Source of the DNA: Rothia nasimurium
Lineage (GTDB): Bacteria > Actinomycetota > Actinomycetes > Actinomycetales > Micrococcaceae
DNA: 64,000 nucleotides
Direction of reading: 5' to 3'
Assembly (NCBI RefSeq): GCF_014217215.1
Contig: NZ_CP056080.1
Span: forward strand, 2,356,001-2,420,000
The position numbers and the translations under genes are program-made. Under the pieces are notes generated by a model. The model ran no database searches. It saw nothing but the letters and a program-made list of their open reading frames with translations, and was not told the origin of the DNA. Every line of letters begins with the position of its first letter. Positions within the stretch are counted from its first letter, which is position 1. Below, in pieces: positions 16,294 through 25,068 of the stretch.

Positions 16294-17712
16294 ATGGCTG
16301 ACTTTACCTACACCGCCGCCTACCCCTACGCCGAAGAAACTGTGCGCACCTGGTTTATGCGCCCGGGTGCCCTGACCCGGGCGACCCCTCACTGGGCTGG
16401 GTCGGTGGTTGAGGAGGGCAGTCCTCAGGAACCGGGAAGTACCGCTCATACCCGGGTGGCCCTGCCGCTGACCTCGGGCCTGCTGACCCTGCCGTGGGCA
16501 GCTCGCCACACTCGGGCGTCCGCCGATTCCTTTACCGATGAGCTGGCCCGCGGCCCCCTTTCGGTCTGGGAGCACACCCACGATTTCCTGCCCACCCCGG
16601 GTGATACGGTGGTGCGTGACAGTATTACTTTTAGGGTGCTCCCCACAGCCCCGATACCCGCAGAAAAGGTGGCAGCTAGCGCCGAGCGACTGGCTCAGGT
16701 GGCTGCTCAGAAACAGCTTGAGAAGGTTTTTGCTGCCCGCGAGCGCCGTATCCGCGCTGATCTTGATTTCCAGCAGCGCTATGAAAGTGACCCTCTGACG
16801 GTAGTGGTTGCGGGCGCATCGGGCATGGTCGGCCGTCAGGTGGTTACCCTGCTGACCGGTGGTGGGCATACGGTGCGCACGCTGGTGCGCCGTACCCCTA
16901 AGGCGGAGCACGAGTTCCGCTGGGATCCCTCTGCCGGTGAAATTGATACTGCCGCTTTTGAGGGTACGGACGCCGTCATCCACCTGGGCGGGGCCAGCAT
17001 CAACCAGCGGTTTACCGAGGAGAATAAGCAGAAGATTCTTGATTCCCGTGTTGAGTCCACAACCCTGCTGGCAACAACTCTGGCTGAGCTTGTGCAACAG
17101 AGGGGTGCGGACGCTGCCCCGCAGGTTTTCGTCTGCGCTTCGGCGGTGGGGTTTTACGGTGCTGACCGGGGTAATGAGGTGCTCACTGAAGAAGATAGCG
17201 CCGGGCGTGGCTTCTTGGCGGAGGTGTGCCAGGCATGGGAAGCTGCCTGCCAGCCTGCCCACGAGGCTGGGCTTCGAGTAGTTAACGTGCGTACCGGCCT
17301 GGTGCAGTCTGCCCTGGGTGGCATGTTGCGCCTGCAGCTTCCGGCCTTCTTGAGCGGAACCGGTGGTTGGATTGGTTCAGGTAAGCAGGTGCAGAGCTGG
17401 ATTAGCCTGGACGATATTGCCGGTATCTACGTGCACGCTGTCCTCACTGAAAAGTTAGAGGGGCCGGTAAATGCGGTGGCACCCACACCGGTGACAGCTA
17501 AGACTTTAGCGAAGACGGTGGGTAGGGTGCTGCGCCGCCCCGTCCTGCTACCTATCCCTGCTGCCGTACCTGCCCTGGCCCTAGGGCAGGAGGGGGTTAA
17601 GGAATTAGCGCTAGCAAGCCAGCGCGCCAGTGCCGATAAGCTGCTGGCCAGCGGTTACGTTTTCTTTGAGCCAGAACTTGAGCAGGCCCTGGCCCATGAG
17701 CTCGTCCGCTAG
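16294..17712 (+). CDS. SRPBCC plus TIGR01777-type epimerase fusion
   Basis: The 472-aa product has two parts. Residues 1-150 look like a START/SRPBCC cradle domain (ADFTYTAAYPYAEETVRTWF). Residues 165 onward form a Rossmann domain of the SDR superfamily with VVVAGASGMVGRQVVTLL as the nucleotide loop, AVIHLGGASIN, and CASAVGFYG close to the usual YYG of the family. The C-terminal part matches DUF1731. The E. coli relative is YfcH, whose substrate is not known to me. AGGAGG precedes the ATG. Fusion with the cradle domain is common in actinobacteria. The reaction is unknown. Confidence 0.85.
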   Translation: MADFTYTAAYPYAEETVRTWFMRPGALTRATPHWAGSVVEEGSPQEPGSTAHTRVALPLTSGLLTLPWAARHTRASADSFTDELARGPLSVWEHTHDFLPTPGDTVVRDSITFRVLPTAPIPAEKVAASAERLAQVAAQKQLEKVFAARERRIRADLDFQQRYESDPLTVVVAGASGMVGRQVVTLLTGGGHTVRTLVRRTPKAEHEFRWDPSAGEIDTAAFEGTDAVIHLGGASINQRFTEENKQKILDSRVESTTLLATTLAELVQQRGADAAPQVFVCASAVGFYGADRGNEVLTEEDSAGRGFLAEVCQAWEAACQPAHEAGLRVVNVRTGLVQSALGGMLRLQLPAFLSGTGGWIGSGKQVQSWISLDDIAGIYVHAVLTEKLEGPVNAVAPTPVTAKTLAKTVGRVLRRPVLLPIPAAVPALALGQEGVKELALASQRASADKLLASGYVFFEPELEQALAHELVR

Positions 17713-17816
17713 TTTTCTTATTCACCGAAACGTCACCTAAAACAGCGGCGGGGCGGTACGAAGCGGGCTATTCTGTTGAATGACACACATCATCATTCAC
17801 CGAGCGAAAGATTAGC

Positions 17817-20288
17817 ATGTATTCTTCTCTCTCCCGCCGTCTTGCTGGCCTGGCCGCAAGTGGCGCAACCGTTGTTGCCCTGGTTGTTGCCCCCGTTCCG
17901 GGTGCAGGTGCAGCCGATACCACCACCCTGACCCTGCTGAACATTAACGACTTCCACGGTCGTATTTCCAGCAGCATCGCTATGGGCCTAGCCAACACCA
18001 TCCAGACCGAACGTGCAGCTGCCACCGATGGCTCCCTGCTGCTGTCTGCTGGCGATAACGTGGGGGCTTCTCTCTACGTTTCCAGCGTTCAGAAGGACCA
18101 GCCCACCCTGGACTACCTGAACGCCCTGGGCCTCTCAGCCAGCGCCGTGGGTAACCACGAGTTCGACGCCGGCATGGATGACCTGATTAACCGCATCATC
18201 CCCGCGTCCTCTTTCACCTACCTGGGCGCCAACGTTCTGAAGGCTGACGGCACCCCCGCCCTGGAGCCCTACTACACCACCGAGGTCAATGGCACTACCG
18301 TGGCCGTCATTGGTGCTGTCACCACCGAAACCCCGCAGCTGACCGACCCGTCAGCGCTGGCGTCCGTACAGTTCACCGACCCCATTGAGGCCGTGAACAA
18401 GTACGCCGCGCAGCTCTCCGACGGCGATGCAAGCAACGGCGAGGCCGACGTCATCATCGCTGAGTACCACGAGGGCGTAGACACCTCAGCCCCCGAATCA
18501 GACGCGATTATCAACCAGACCAGCGCCGCTGTAGACGCTATTTTCACCGGCCACACCCACGCCGAATACGTCATTGACGGCGCGATCCCCGGCCAGGCTG
18601 GCAAGACCCGCCCCGTTATTCAGACCGGCAACTACGGCGATAACCTGGGCAAGGTTGTGCTGACCCTGGACGCCAACAAGAACGTCACCGCCTACTCCTC
18701 CGAGCTGGTCAAGCGCATGAGCGCCCCCACCGCTGAAGAAATTGCAGCCGACCCCGTGCTGGCAAACGTCAACACCATCATCACCGACGCTAACGCCTAC
18801 GCCACCGAGCAGGGTTCTGTTGTGGCGGGCCAGGTCAGTGCCCCCATCACCACCGGTTTTGACTCCGCCAAGGAGACCCAGGGTGGCTTTGACATGCGCA
18901 ACTACGAGTCCACCATGGGCCACCTGGTTGCCGACATGTACCTGGCTGCCGCTAACTCCACCGGCCGCACCCCCGCCGACATCGGCATCGTCAACCCCGG
19001 CGGCCTGCGCGATGAGCTGCCCGGCGGCCTGCGCACCTCACTGGGTCTAGCTGTCAACAAGAACGTGCGCGTCATGGACATCGTCAATGTGACCCCCTTC
19101 GCCAACAACCTCTGGACCACCGAACTCACCGGCGCCCAGCTCAAGACCGTGCTCGAAGAGCAGTGGCAGCAGAACTCAGCAGGCGAGATGGCAACCCGCC
19201 CCTACCTGCAGCTGGGCTTCTCATCGAACGTCACCTACACCTACACCGGATCCCCCGACGCTGAGGGCTACGCAACCCGCGGCTCCAACGTGCTCGATGT
19301 GTACGTCAACGGCAAGAAGGTTGAGGACGCCGACACCTACACCGTCGCTATCCCCAGCTTCCTGCTGGGCGGCGGCGATAACTTCGGCACCCTCTCCCAG
19401 GGCACCAACGCCAAGGACACCGCCCTGGTAGATTCAGACGCTTTCGTTTCTTACTTCAAGAACGCTGGCACCGTTGACCCCAACTTTGCCAAGCAGGCTG
19501 TGCGCGTGGCAGATCTGGCTGAGAGCTACGACGTCAACGGCACCCTGAGCTTCTCCCTGTCTGACCTGAACGTCCGTAGCTACGGCGTGCCCGCTCTGAC
19601 CGAGCTGAAGGTTACCGTGGGCGACGTTGAGGTTGGCACCGTCGCTGTTGCTGAGGACGGCACCGCGGCAGTTTCCCTGGACCTGGCAGGTATGGGCATC
19701 ACCAACGGCACCCACGAGATCCTGCTGACCGATGCGACCGGCGTTGCTGGCACCACCGTCCGCCTCTCCGCGAACTTCACCGGTGCAACCGCTGAGCCTA
19801 CCCCTGCCCCCTCCGAGGAGCCCACTGCGGCACCTTCTGAGGAACCGACTGCAGCTCCCTCCGAGCAGCCCACCGCCGCTCCTTCTGCTGAACCGACCAC
19901 CGAGCCCACCGTGGCTCCCAGCTCCGACAGCACCGTCGTAGCGCCCGCCCCCTCAGCTACCGCTTTTGAGTACGAGAACTGCGCCGCTGTGTGGGACGAC
20001 CTGGGTCGCCCCATCAAGTCCGATGAGGCTGGCTTCCACCAGGGTCTAGATGCTGATAAGGACGGCGAAGGTTGCGAGCAGGACCCCAACTACACCAATA
20101 AGGCTGAGGACGGCAGCGACATCAGCAATGCCGGCTCTTCACGCCAGGAGTCAAGCAGCTCTTCCTCTTCGACCGGCAGCTCACTCGCTAACACCGGTTT
20201 CACCGCTTCTATGATTGCCGGTGCAGGTGCGCTAACCCTGCTTGCCGGTGGTGCTGCCCTGGTGGCTAACCGCCGCCGCAAGGCCTAA
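17817..20288 (+). CDS. Cell-wall-anchored 5'-nucleotidase, UshA family, with LAxTG signal
   Basis: This 823-aa surface enzyme probably releases nucleosides from extracellular nucleotides. After a signal peptide ending near GAGA, the metallophosphoesterase domain shows NINDFHGRI, SAGDN, VGNHEFDAG and GHTHAEY, the metal ligands of the family. A 5'-nucleotidase C-terminal substrate domain follows (residues about 340-560). Next comes a TAAPSEEP-type Pro/Thr repeat spacer, an Excalibur-like calcium-binding motif (ADKDGEGCEQDP) and a sorting signal, LANTG, then a hydrophobic stretch and RRRKA. The LAxTG motif fits class E sortases, and one is encoded at 34441-35244. A hairpin terminator follows at 20347. 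Confidence 0.93.
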   Translation: MYSSLSRRLAGLAASGATVVALVVAPVPGAGAADTTTLTLLNINDFHGRISSSIAMGLANTIQTERAAATDGSLLLSAGDNVGASLYVSSVQKDQPTLDYLNALGLSASAVGNHEFDAGMDDLINRIIPASSFTYLGANVLKADGTPALEPYYTTEVNGTTVAVIGAVTTETPQLTDPSALASVQFTDPIEAVNKYAAQLSDGDASNGEADVIIAEYHEGVDTSAPESDAIINQTSAAVDAIFTGHTHAEYVIDGAIPGQAGKTRPVIQTGNYGDNLGKVVLTLDANKNVTAYSSELVKRMSAPTAEEIAADPVLANVNTIITDANAYATEQGSVVAGQVSAPITTGFDSAKETQGGFDMRNYESTMGHLVADMYLAAANSTGRTPADIGIVNPGGLRDELPGGLRTSLGLAVNKNVRVMDIVNVTPFANNLWTTELTGAQLKTVLEEQWQQNSAGEMATRPYLQLGFSSNVTYTYTGSPDAEGYATRGSNVLDVYVNGKKVEDADTYTVAIPSFLLGGGDNFGTLSQGTNAKDTALVDSDAFVSYFKNAGTVDPNFAKQAVRVADLAESYDVNGTLSFSLSDLNVRSYGVPALTELKVTVGDVEVGTVAVAEDGTAAVSLDLAGMGITNGTHEILLTDATGVAGTTVRLSANFTGATAEPTPAPSEEPTAAPSEEPTAAPSEQPTAAPSAEPTTEPTVAPSSDSTVVAPAPSATAFEYENCAAVWDDLGRPIKSDEAGFHQGLDADKDGEGCEQDPNYTNKAEDGSDISNAGSSRQESSSSSSSTGSSLANTGFTASMIAGAGALTLLAGGAALVANRRRKA
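19795..19930 (+). repeat. Pro/Thr/Glu repeat spacer within the 5'-nucleotidase
   Basis: About four tandem copies encode (E/S)EPTAAPS-like units, a flexible wall-spanning spacer. Copy number may vary between strains. Confidence 0.7.
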
Positions 20289-20346
20289 GAGTTGGCTTTC
20301 GTAGGCTAGATACCGCGATTGCGCTAAAAACCTAGTCTGCCCTCAC

Positions 20347-20414
20347 GAAGGGACCAGATTACTCTGAATTGTATGTGTTGTGTACAAGGACTATCGGAGC
20401 AATCTGGTCCCTTC
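20347..20414 (+). terminator. Long-loop terminator after the 5'-nucleotidase
   Basis: GAAGGGACCAGATT at 20347-20360 pairs perfectly with 20401-20414 and is followed by TCTTTCTTC. The loop is 40 bases, unusually long. Confidence 0.65.
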
Positions 20415-20434
20415 TCTTTCTTCTGCCCACTACC

Positions 20435-20779
20435 ATGGACACTATGCCCCTCGATTACCTTTCCACCCTCGCTCTATCGCCTACACGCACACTTGCCGCG
20501 GGCGTCCTCACCGCCGAGCAGACGGGAACCCAGCTCAGCCTCTTCGGCTGGTTCTTCTACCCCCTGCTCTTTCTCGCAGTGGGCCTGGCTATCTTCTGCG
20601 TGCTCACCGTGCACCGCCAGCCCCACCTGAGCGAGACGCAGAAGCTCAAGTGGCTGCTCTTCACCCTCTTTATCCCCATCGTGGGCCCCCTGGCCTACTG
20701 GCTGCGCATGCGCGCTGACCGGCGTGAGCGCACCGAAGGAACAACCGCTCACTCTGAGAGCGAACCGGGCGGGCAGTAG
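20435..20779 (+). CDS. Small membrane protein with PLDc_N-like domain
   Basis: This 114-aa protein has a hydrophobic segment (GWFFYPLLFLAVGLAIFCVLTV) and a second (WLLFTLFIPIVGPLAYWL). The pattern LKWLLFTLFIPIVGPLAYW matches the PLDc_N domain that precedes phospholipase D proteins and also occurs alone in small membrane proteins. The C-terminus is charged. The start is uncertain: ATG 20435 and ATG 20444 are both possible and neither has a clear ribosome binding site. The coding frame starts only about 20 bases after the terminator stem. Function unknown. Confidence 0.65.
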   Translation: MDTMPLDYLSTLALSPTRTLAAGVLTAEQTGTQLSLFGWFFYPLLFLAVGLAIFCVLTVHRQPHLSETQKLKWLLFTLFIPIVGPLAYWLRMRADRRERTEGTTAHSESEPGGQ

Positions 20780-20844
20780 GTAGCACAGCCTGCAGGCAGG
20801 CGTAGAGTGAGAGGTGACAAGACCACTTCACTCAGGAGACCCCC

Positions 20845-21909
20845 GTGCCTATCACCGTCAAAGCTCTGCAAAAATTTGGCCCCGACCAGCCCTTCAAAGT
20901 CACCGAAATCGAGCGTCGTGACCCCCGCGAGGACGATGTCGTCATCAAGATTGAGGCAGCCGGCATCTGCCACTCCGACATTCACACCATCCACAACGAG
21001 TGGGGCGAAGCCCACTTCCCCCTGGCTGTAGGCCACGAGATTGCGGGTACTGTTGAGGCCGTTGGCTCTGCCGTCACCAAGTTCAAGGTGGGCGACCGCG
21101 TGGGTGTTGGCTGCCTGGTCAACTCCTGTGGCGAGTGTGAGCAGTGTGCCGCTGGCTTCGAGAATAACTGCCTGAACGGCTCTGTGGGCACCTACAATTC
21201 CAAGGACGTGGACGGCACCATCACCCAGGGTGGCTACGCCCAGAAGGTCACCGTCAATGAGCGCTTCGTTCTGCGCATTCCCGACGCCCTGGATTTCGAC
21301 GTGGCAGCGCCCCTGCTCTGCGCCGGCATCACCACCTACTTACCCCTGGCCCGCTGGGGCGTTAAGCCCGGTATGAAGGTAGCCGTGATGGGTCTGGGCG
21401 GCCTGGGGCACATGGGCGTGCAGATTGCTGCCGCTATGGGCGCTGAGGTCACTGTGCTCTCCCGCAGCCTGAAGAAGGCGGACGCCGCCGCCAAGCTGGG
21501 TGCCTCCCGCACCCTGGCAACCACCGATGAGAACTTCTTCACCGACCACCGCGGTGAGTTCGACCTGATTCTCAACACCATCTCAGCCCCCATCAGCCTG
21601 GACGCCTACCTGGGTCTGCTCAAGCCCCGCGGCATTCTCTCGGTTGTTGGCCTGCCCCCGGAATCCCTTGACGTTCACATGTTCAGCCTGGTCGGCGGCG
21701 GCAAGGTGCTGACCGGTAACAACATCGGCGGCATTCCCGAGACCCAGGAGATGCTGGACTTCTGCGCCGAGCACGGTATCGGCGCCGTCATCGAAAAGAT
21801 TGGTGTGGACGAGGTTGATGCCGCCTACGAGCGCGTTGTCGCCGGCGACGTCCAGTTCCGCGTGGTGATCGACACCGCAACCTTCGACAGCGCTGAGGTC
21901 AGCGCCTAG
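20845..21909 (+). CDS. Zinc-dependent alcohol dehydrogenase (YahK/CAD-like)
   Basis: This 354-aa cytoplasmic enzyme interconverts aldehydes and alcohols with NAD(P)H. The catalytic zinc site is seen in GICHSDIH (Cys) and GHEIAGTVEAVG (His-Glu). The structural zinc site is CGECEQCAAGFENNC with four Cys. The cofactor loop is GLGGLGHMGVQIAA. SRSLKKADAA after the second strand suits NADPH better than NADH. A GTG start is used, with AGGAG six bases upstream. The closest well-known relatives are YahK and cinnamyl alcohol dehydrogenase-like proteins, which reduce a broad range of aldehydes. A GC-rich hairpin ends the gene. Confidence 0.93.
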   Translation: MPITVKALQKFGPDQPFKVTEIERRDPREDDVVIKIEAAGICHSDIHTIHNEWGEAHFPLAVGHEIAGTVEAVGSAVTKFKVGDRVGVGCLVNSCGECEQCAAGFENNCLNGSVGTYNSKDVDGTITQGGYAQKVTVNERFVLRIPDALDFDVAAPLLCAGITTYLPLARWGVKPGMKVAVMGLGGLGHMGVQIAAAMGAEVTVLSRSLKKADAAAKLGASRTLATTDENFFTDHRGEFDLILNTISAPISLDAYLGLLKPRGILSVVGLPPESLDVHMFSLVGGGKVLTGNNIGGIPETQEMLDFCAEHGIGAVIEKIGVDEVDAAYERVVAGDVQFRVVIDTATFDSAEVSA

Positions 21910-21941
21910 CCGACCACCGGCGTCCTCATCTTGAGGTAACT

Positions 21942-21975
21942 AGGGCCCCGCCCACCAAAGTGTGCGCGGGGTCTT
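21942..21975 (+). terminator. Probable terminator of the alcohol dehydrogenase gene
   Basis: GGCCCCGC pairs with GCGGGGTC around a CACCAAAGTGT loop and is followed by TTAG. The stem is strong but slightly imperfect and the T run is short. Confidence 0.55.
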
Positions 21976-22046
21976 AGCCTGCCTAGGGCCGCCGGGCAGT
22001 ATTCTTAGGAACAACACAAACCTATTTGTTCCCCGAGGAGATTTCT

Positions 22047-22985
22047 ATGGCCGGTGGTTTAGCGGCTCTCTTAGATGACGTAGCGGCTCTCGCCAAGCTG
22101 GCAGCCGCAAACGTGGACGACGTAGCAGCAGCAGCTGGCCGCGCCAGCGTGAAGGCAGCCGGTGTAGTGGTGGACGACGCCGCCGTCACCCCGCAGTACG
22201 TGCGCAATATCGAACCCAAGCGCGAGCTGCCCATCATCAAGAAAATTACGGTAGGGTCCCTGCGCAACAAGCTGGTCTTTATTCTTCCTGCAGCCCTGCT
22301 GCTGAGCCAGTACCTGCCCTGGATGCTCACCCCCCTGCTTATGCTGGGCGGCACCTACCTCTGCTTTGAGGGCGCCGAAAAGGTCATCGAGATGTTCTCG
22401 AAGAAGGAGCACGCCGAGGAAGAAACTCCTGCGGTGGTGCAGGGTGAGGACGCGGAGAAGAAGATTATCTCGGGGGCTGTGCGCACCGACTTCATTTTGA
22501 GCGCCGAAATCATGGTGATTGCCCTGAACGAGGTTGCGTCTGAGGGCTTCTGGGCCCGCGCCGCTATTCTGGCTGTGGTCGGTATCGGCATTACTCTGCT
22601 GGTGTACGGTGCTGTGGGTCTGCTGGTCAAGATGGACGACATCGGCCTGGCGATGGCTCAGCGTGAATCTGCCGGGGCGCAGAAGTTTGGCCTGGGCCTG
22701 GTGAAGGCTATGCCCGTGGTCATGAAGGTTATTTCTGTCGTGGGTACGTTCGCCATGCTCTGGGTCGGTGGCCACATTATTCTGCTGGGTCTTTACGATA
22801 TGCACTGGTGGGAGGCTCCCTACCAGTTCGTGCACCACCTTGAGGAGTACGGCCACCACCTGCCCGCCCTGGGCGGAGTAGCAGCCTGGCTGATCAACAC
22901 CTTCTGCTCTATGGTGATTGGCCTGATCTGGGGCAGCATTATTGCCGCCGTGGTCCACTTCCTGCCCGGCAAGAAGCACCACTAG
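22047..22985 (+). CDS. DUF808 family inner membrane protein
   Basis: This 312-aa protein starts MAGGLAALLDDVAALAKLAAANVDDVAAAAGRASVKAAGVVVDDAAVTP in short conserved stretches, the usual opening of DUF808 proteins (YedI in E. coli). Several membrane segments follow. They are flanked by FEGAEK and a long hydrophilic stretch with ERK-type charges, then AVRTDFILSAEIMVIALNEV, another family mark. The start at 22047 is supported by GAGGAG eight bases upstream. The role is unknown in this family. It stands alone between the dehydrogenase and a structured non-coding region. Confidence 0.88.
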   Translation: MAGGLAALLDDVAALAKLAAANVDDVAAAAGRASVKAAGVVVDDAAVTPQYVRNIEPKRELPIIKKITVGSLRNKLVFILPAALLLSQYLPWMLTPLLMLGGTYLCFEGAEKVIEMFSKKEHAEEETPAVVQGEDAEKKIISGAVRTDFILSAEIMVIALNEVASEGFWARAAILAVVGIGITLLVYGAVGLLVKMDDIGLAMAQRESAGAQKFGLGLVKAMPVVMKVISVVGTFAMLWVGGHIILLGLYDMHWWEAPYQFVHHLEEYGHHLPALGGVAAWLINTFCSMVIGLIWGSIIAAVVHFLPGKKHH

Positions 22986-23053
22986 GCTTTGTAGCTCCTC
23001 GTGTAGGGGTTCTACAGGCTCACGCTCGCCTCTATAAACCCCTCCCCTAGTTT

Positions 23054-23103
23054 GTACCGTGCCCTGCCCGCTTTTAGCGTCAAAAGCGGGCAGGGCGCGG
23101 TAC
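23054..23103. repeat. 22-bp inverted repeat
   Basis: The arms read GTACCGTGCCCTGCCCGC... and the complement, with one G-T style mismatch and a 4-6 base loop. It is not followed by a T run on the plus strand. Confidence 0.75.
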
Positions 23104-23128
23104 ATTTCAAAAGTAACTGTGGCACTGA

Positions 23129-23165
23129 CCGCCAAATGTGCCGCTGGTACCGCCACATTTGGCGG
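23129..23165. repeat. 12-bp inverted repeat CCGCCAAATGTG
   Basis: Perfect 12-base arms are separated by 13 bases. It lies inside a wider GGCACTG/CAGTGCC pairing. Confidence 0.75.
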
Positions 23166-23290
23166 CCGTCGGCACATGCACCTTCTGGCCAGTGCCGGGG
23201 AGGCGAGCAAGAGCACCTGCGCCCGTCGTGGCGCCCAACTGCCGGGCAAACGCGTATCACAGAAGTGCCACGGCCCCATTTTCAGGCACG

Positions 23291-23333
23291 AAAAAACCCG
23301 CCCCCTAGCTCTCACTAGGAAAAACGGGTTTTT
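23291..23333 (-). terminator. Terminator downstream of tRNA-Leu
   Basis: AAAAACCCG pairs with CGGGTTTTT and an inner CCTAG/CTAGG helix closes the loop. T runs are available on either strand. It lies within 10-50 bases of the tRNA 3' end. Confidence 0.8.
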
Positions 23334-23341
23334 CTTCTCTG

Positions 23342-23425
23342 TGCGCAAGGGGGGACTTGAACCCCCACGATCTTGCGATCACTGGCACCTGAAGCCAGCG
23401 CGTCTGCCAATTCCGCCACTTGCGC
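23342..23425 (-). tRNA. tRNA-Leu (anticodon CAG)
   Basis: The minus strand folds into an 84-base class II tRNA. The acceptor stem is GCGCAAG with CTTGCGC, the D arm contains GGAATTGGCAGACG, the anticodon loop has CAG, a long variable arm follows (TGATCGCAAGATCG), and the T arm reads GGGGGTTCAAGTCCCCC. The 3' CCA is not encoded. A TATAGT sequence about 40 bases upstream may be its -10 element, and a small hairpin (CGTTGCT/AGCAACG) lies between. Confidence 0.95.
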
Positions 23426-23742
23426 ATTATTCATTTTTTATCGTTGCTGAATGAGCAACGAAGATAACTATACACAGCCCATCAAGAAGATGTCCAACCG
23501 GATTTAAGTGTCCTCAACCACACACAAACCAGAAAGGCGCCCAAAACCAGCGTGCGGGCGTCCGCTCCCCACCCTAGAACCCGTGAGATAGCAGGGCTTT
23601 ACCAGGTTTTCCCGGGGAGTTTTTACGGTTATCCACTAGACTAGAAGCTTAGGCTGTGCGCATACCCTGCGCAGCGAATCAGCTCGAGCACCCGCAGAAC
23701 ACGGCGCGGTGCGCCCGTAGTTTTGTGTTGAAGGAGGCAAGC

Positions 23743-24558
23743 ATGGGGTTCATCGACAGACTTGAACAGGGCCTAGAAAAGGCCGTGCGTGGCACCTTCA
23801 GCAAGGGCGGCACTTTTGAGCCCGTAGATATCGCTAACCGGCTCCGCACCGAGATGGACAACAAGGCCTTCTCCGTCTCGTCCGGGCGTACCATCGCCCC
23901 CAATAACTTCACCGCCGAATTTTCTGCCAGTGACTTTTCCCGGGCCCAGCAGTGGGGTGTGCCCCTGGCTGAAGAGCTCTGCGACGTGGTCATCCGCCAC
24001 GCCCGCGACCAGGGTTACTCCCTGCGCGGGGCGGTGCGCGTGACCTTCTCGCTCAACAACGAGCTTGAACCGGGCAGCTTCGACATCACCAGCGCGGTGA
24101 AGAAGATGCAGGCCCCTCAGGACGAACCTGCCCCTCATACAGCGGCTGCCCATCCGGCGTCCGCCCAGCAGCAGCTGCCCACGCGCATCACCCGCCCGGC
24201 AGCGCCACCGCGCACCGAGCCGGTGCCCGCCCACCAGCTACCGCAGTCTCGCCGCCCCGCCCCCACCCCCCAGGTGGTGCTCGACATCAACGGCGAGCGC
24301 GTTGTGGTGCGCGATTTACCGGTCACTCTGGGGCGCGGCTCCAATGCAGATATCACCGTTGAAGATACGGGTGTCTCACGCCGCCACCTCGATATTGTGG
24401 AGCAAGATGGCACCTACTTGGCGGTTGATTTGGGGTCCACGAACGGTTCTTACCTCGACGGTAAGCGCCTGCACGGCCGGGCTGAGCTGCGTAACGGTTC
24501 TGTGATTGAGATGGGCCGGGCCCGTATTGTTTTCCGTCTGATGGTTCGTAAGGGGTAG
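23743..24558 (+). CDS. fhaA: FHA domain protein FhaA (DUF3662 plus FHA)
   Basis: This 271-aa cytoplasmic adaptor recognises phosphothreonine on partners of the Ser/Thr kinases. The N-terminal 130 residues (MGFIDRLEQGLEKAVRGTFSK) form the DUF3662 domain. A Pro/Ala-rich linker follows, then an FHA domain with VTLGRGSNADITVEDTGVSRRHLDI and DLGSTNGSYLDG, which keeps the phosphate-binding Arg, Ser and Asn. The start was chosen at ATG 23743, with AAGGAGG six bases upstream. It opens a seven-gene cluster, fhaA-fhaB-pstP-rodA-pbpA-pknA-pknB. In mycobacteria FhaA binds PknB targets such as MviN during cell-wall synthesis. A similar role is inferred here. Confidence 0.95.
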   Translation: MGFIDRLEQGLEKAVRGTFSKGGTFEPVDIANRLRTEMDNKAFSVSSGRTIAPNNFTAEFSASDFSRAQQWGVPLAEELCDVVIRHARDQGYSLRGAVRVTFSLNNELEPGSFDITSAVKKMQAPQDEPAPHTAAAHPASAQQQLPTRITRPAAPPRTEPVPAHQLPQSRRPAPTPQVVLDINGERVVVRDLPVTLGRGSNADITVEDTGVSRRHLDIVEQDGTYLAVDLGSTNGSYLDGKRLHGRAELRNGSVIEMGRARIVFRLMVRKG

Positions 24559-24561
24559 CTT

Positions 24562-25065
24562 GTGGCATCTGAAATTACCGTGACGGTTTTGCGTTTTGCC
24601 TTTTTGGGCCTGCTGTGGCTGTTTATTTTTATGGTTCTTGCTGCGTCGCGCCGCGATCTGGGTGTGGGGCGTAATATCCGCACTGCGCGGGCTCAGTTTG
24701 AGGACGCCGCTGTTGATGCGCCGGTTGCTCCTGCGACTCCCGCTCACCCGGCGCCGGCGGCTGCCCCTCCGGCACGTCCGTCCCTGCTGACGATTGTGGA
24801 CGGCACTCAGGCTGGGGCTACCATGCGCCTGGGCGATAGCCCGGTGACGATTGGCCGCGCCACCGATATTGAGGTGTCTTTGCAGGACGATTACGCTTCG
24901 GGCCGTCATGCCCGTCTTTTCCCGCAGGGGTCGCGCTGGTTCCTTGAAGATATGGGGTCAACCAACGGCACTTTTGTGGGTGATACCCGCCTGACCCGTG
25001 CCACTCCGATTGAGGCTGGCCAGCTCTTTAGGGTTGGCCGCACCACCATGCAGCTGAAGGCCTAG
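24562..25065 (+). CDS. fhaB: FHA domain membrane protein FhaB (FipA)
   Basis: This 167-aa protein has an N-terminal membrane helix (VTVLRFAFLGLLWLFIFMVLAA) and a C-terminal FHA domain facing the cytoplasm. The FHA marks are MRLGDSPVTIGRATDIEVSLQDDYASGRHARLF and EDMGSTNGTFVGDTRL. A Pro/Ala-rich linker joins the two. The GTG start at 24562 lies eight bases after AAGGGG and only three bases after the fhaA stop. In Mycobacterium the homologue FipA links PknA signalling to the divisome (FtsZ/FtsQ). Position and architecture agree with that. Confidence 0.93.
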   Translation: MASEITVTVLRFAFLGLLWLFIFMVLAASRRDLGVGRNIRTARAQFEDAAVDAPVAPATPAHPAPAAAPPARPSLLTIVDGTQAGATMRLGDSPVTIGRATDIEVSLQDDYASGRHARLFPQGSRWFLEDMGSTNGTFVGDTRLTRATPIEAGQLFRVGRTTMQLKA

Positions 25066-25068
25066 TGC

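Larger units (their letters stand above)
22986..23341. other. Gene-free region with stacked inverted repeats
   Basis: No gene is seen. An imperfect hairpin (about 23003-23050) may end the DUF808 gene. A 22-bp almost perfect inverted repeat, GTACCG..CGGTAC, lies at 23054-23103. CCGCCAAATGTG at 23129-23140 pairs with 23154-23165, enclosed by GGCACTG at 23121 with CAGTGCC near 23190. The 23291-23333 hairpin belongs to the tRNA. The layering suggests a structured RNA or a small degenerate mobile repeat. Confidence 0.5.

Noticed and set aside
22071-23348. A 425-aa minus-strand frame opposite the DUF808 gene
   Set aside because: It overlaps the DUF808 gene and the inverted repeats, its composition is repetitive and nothing in it is conserved.
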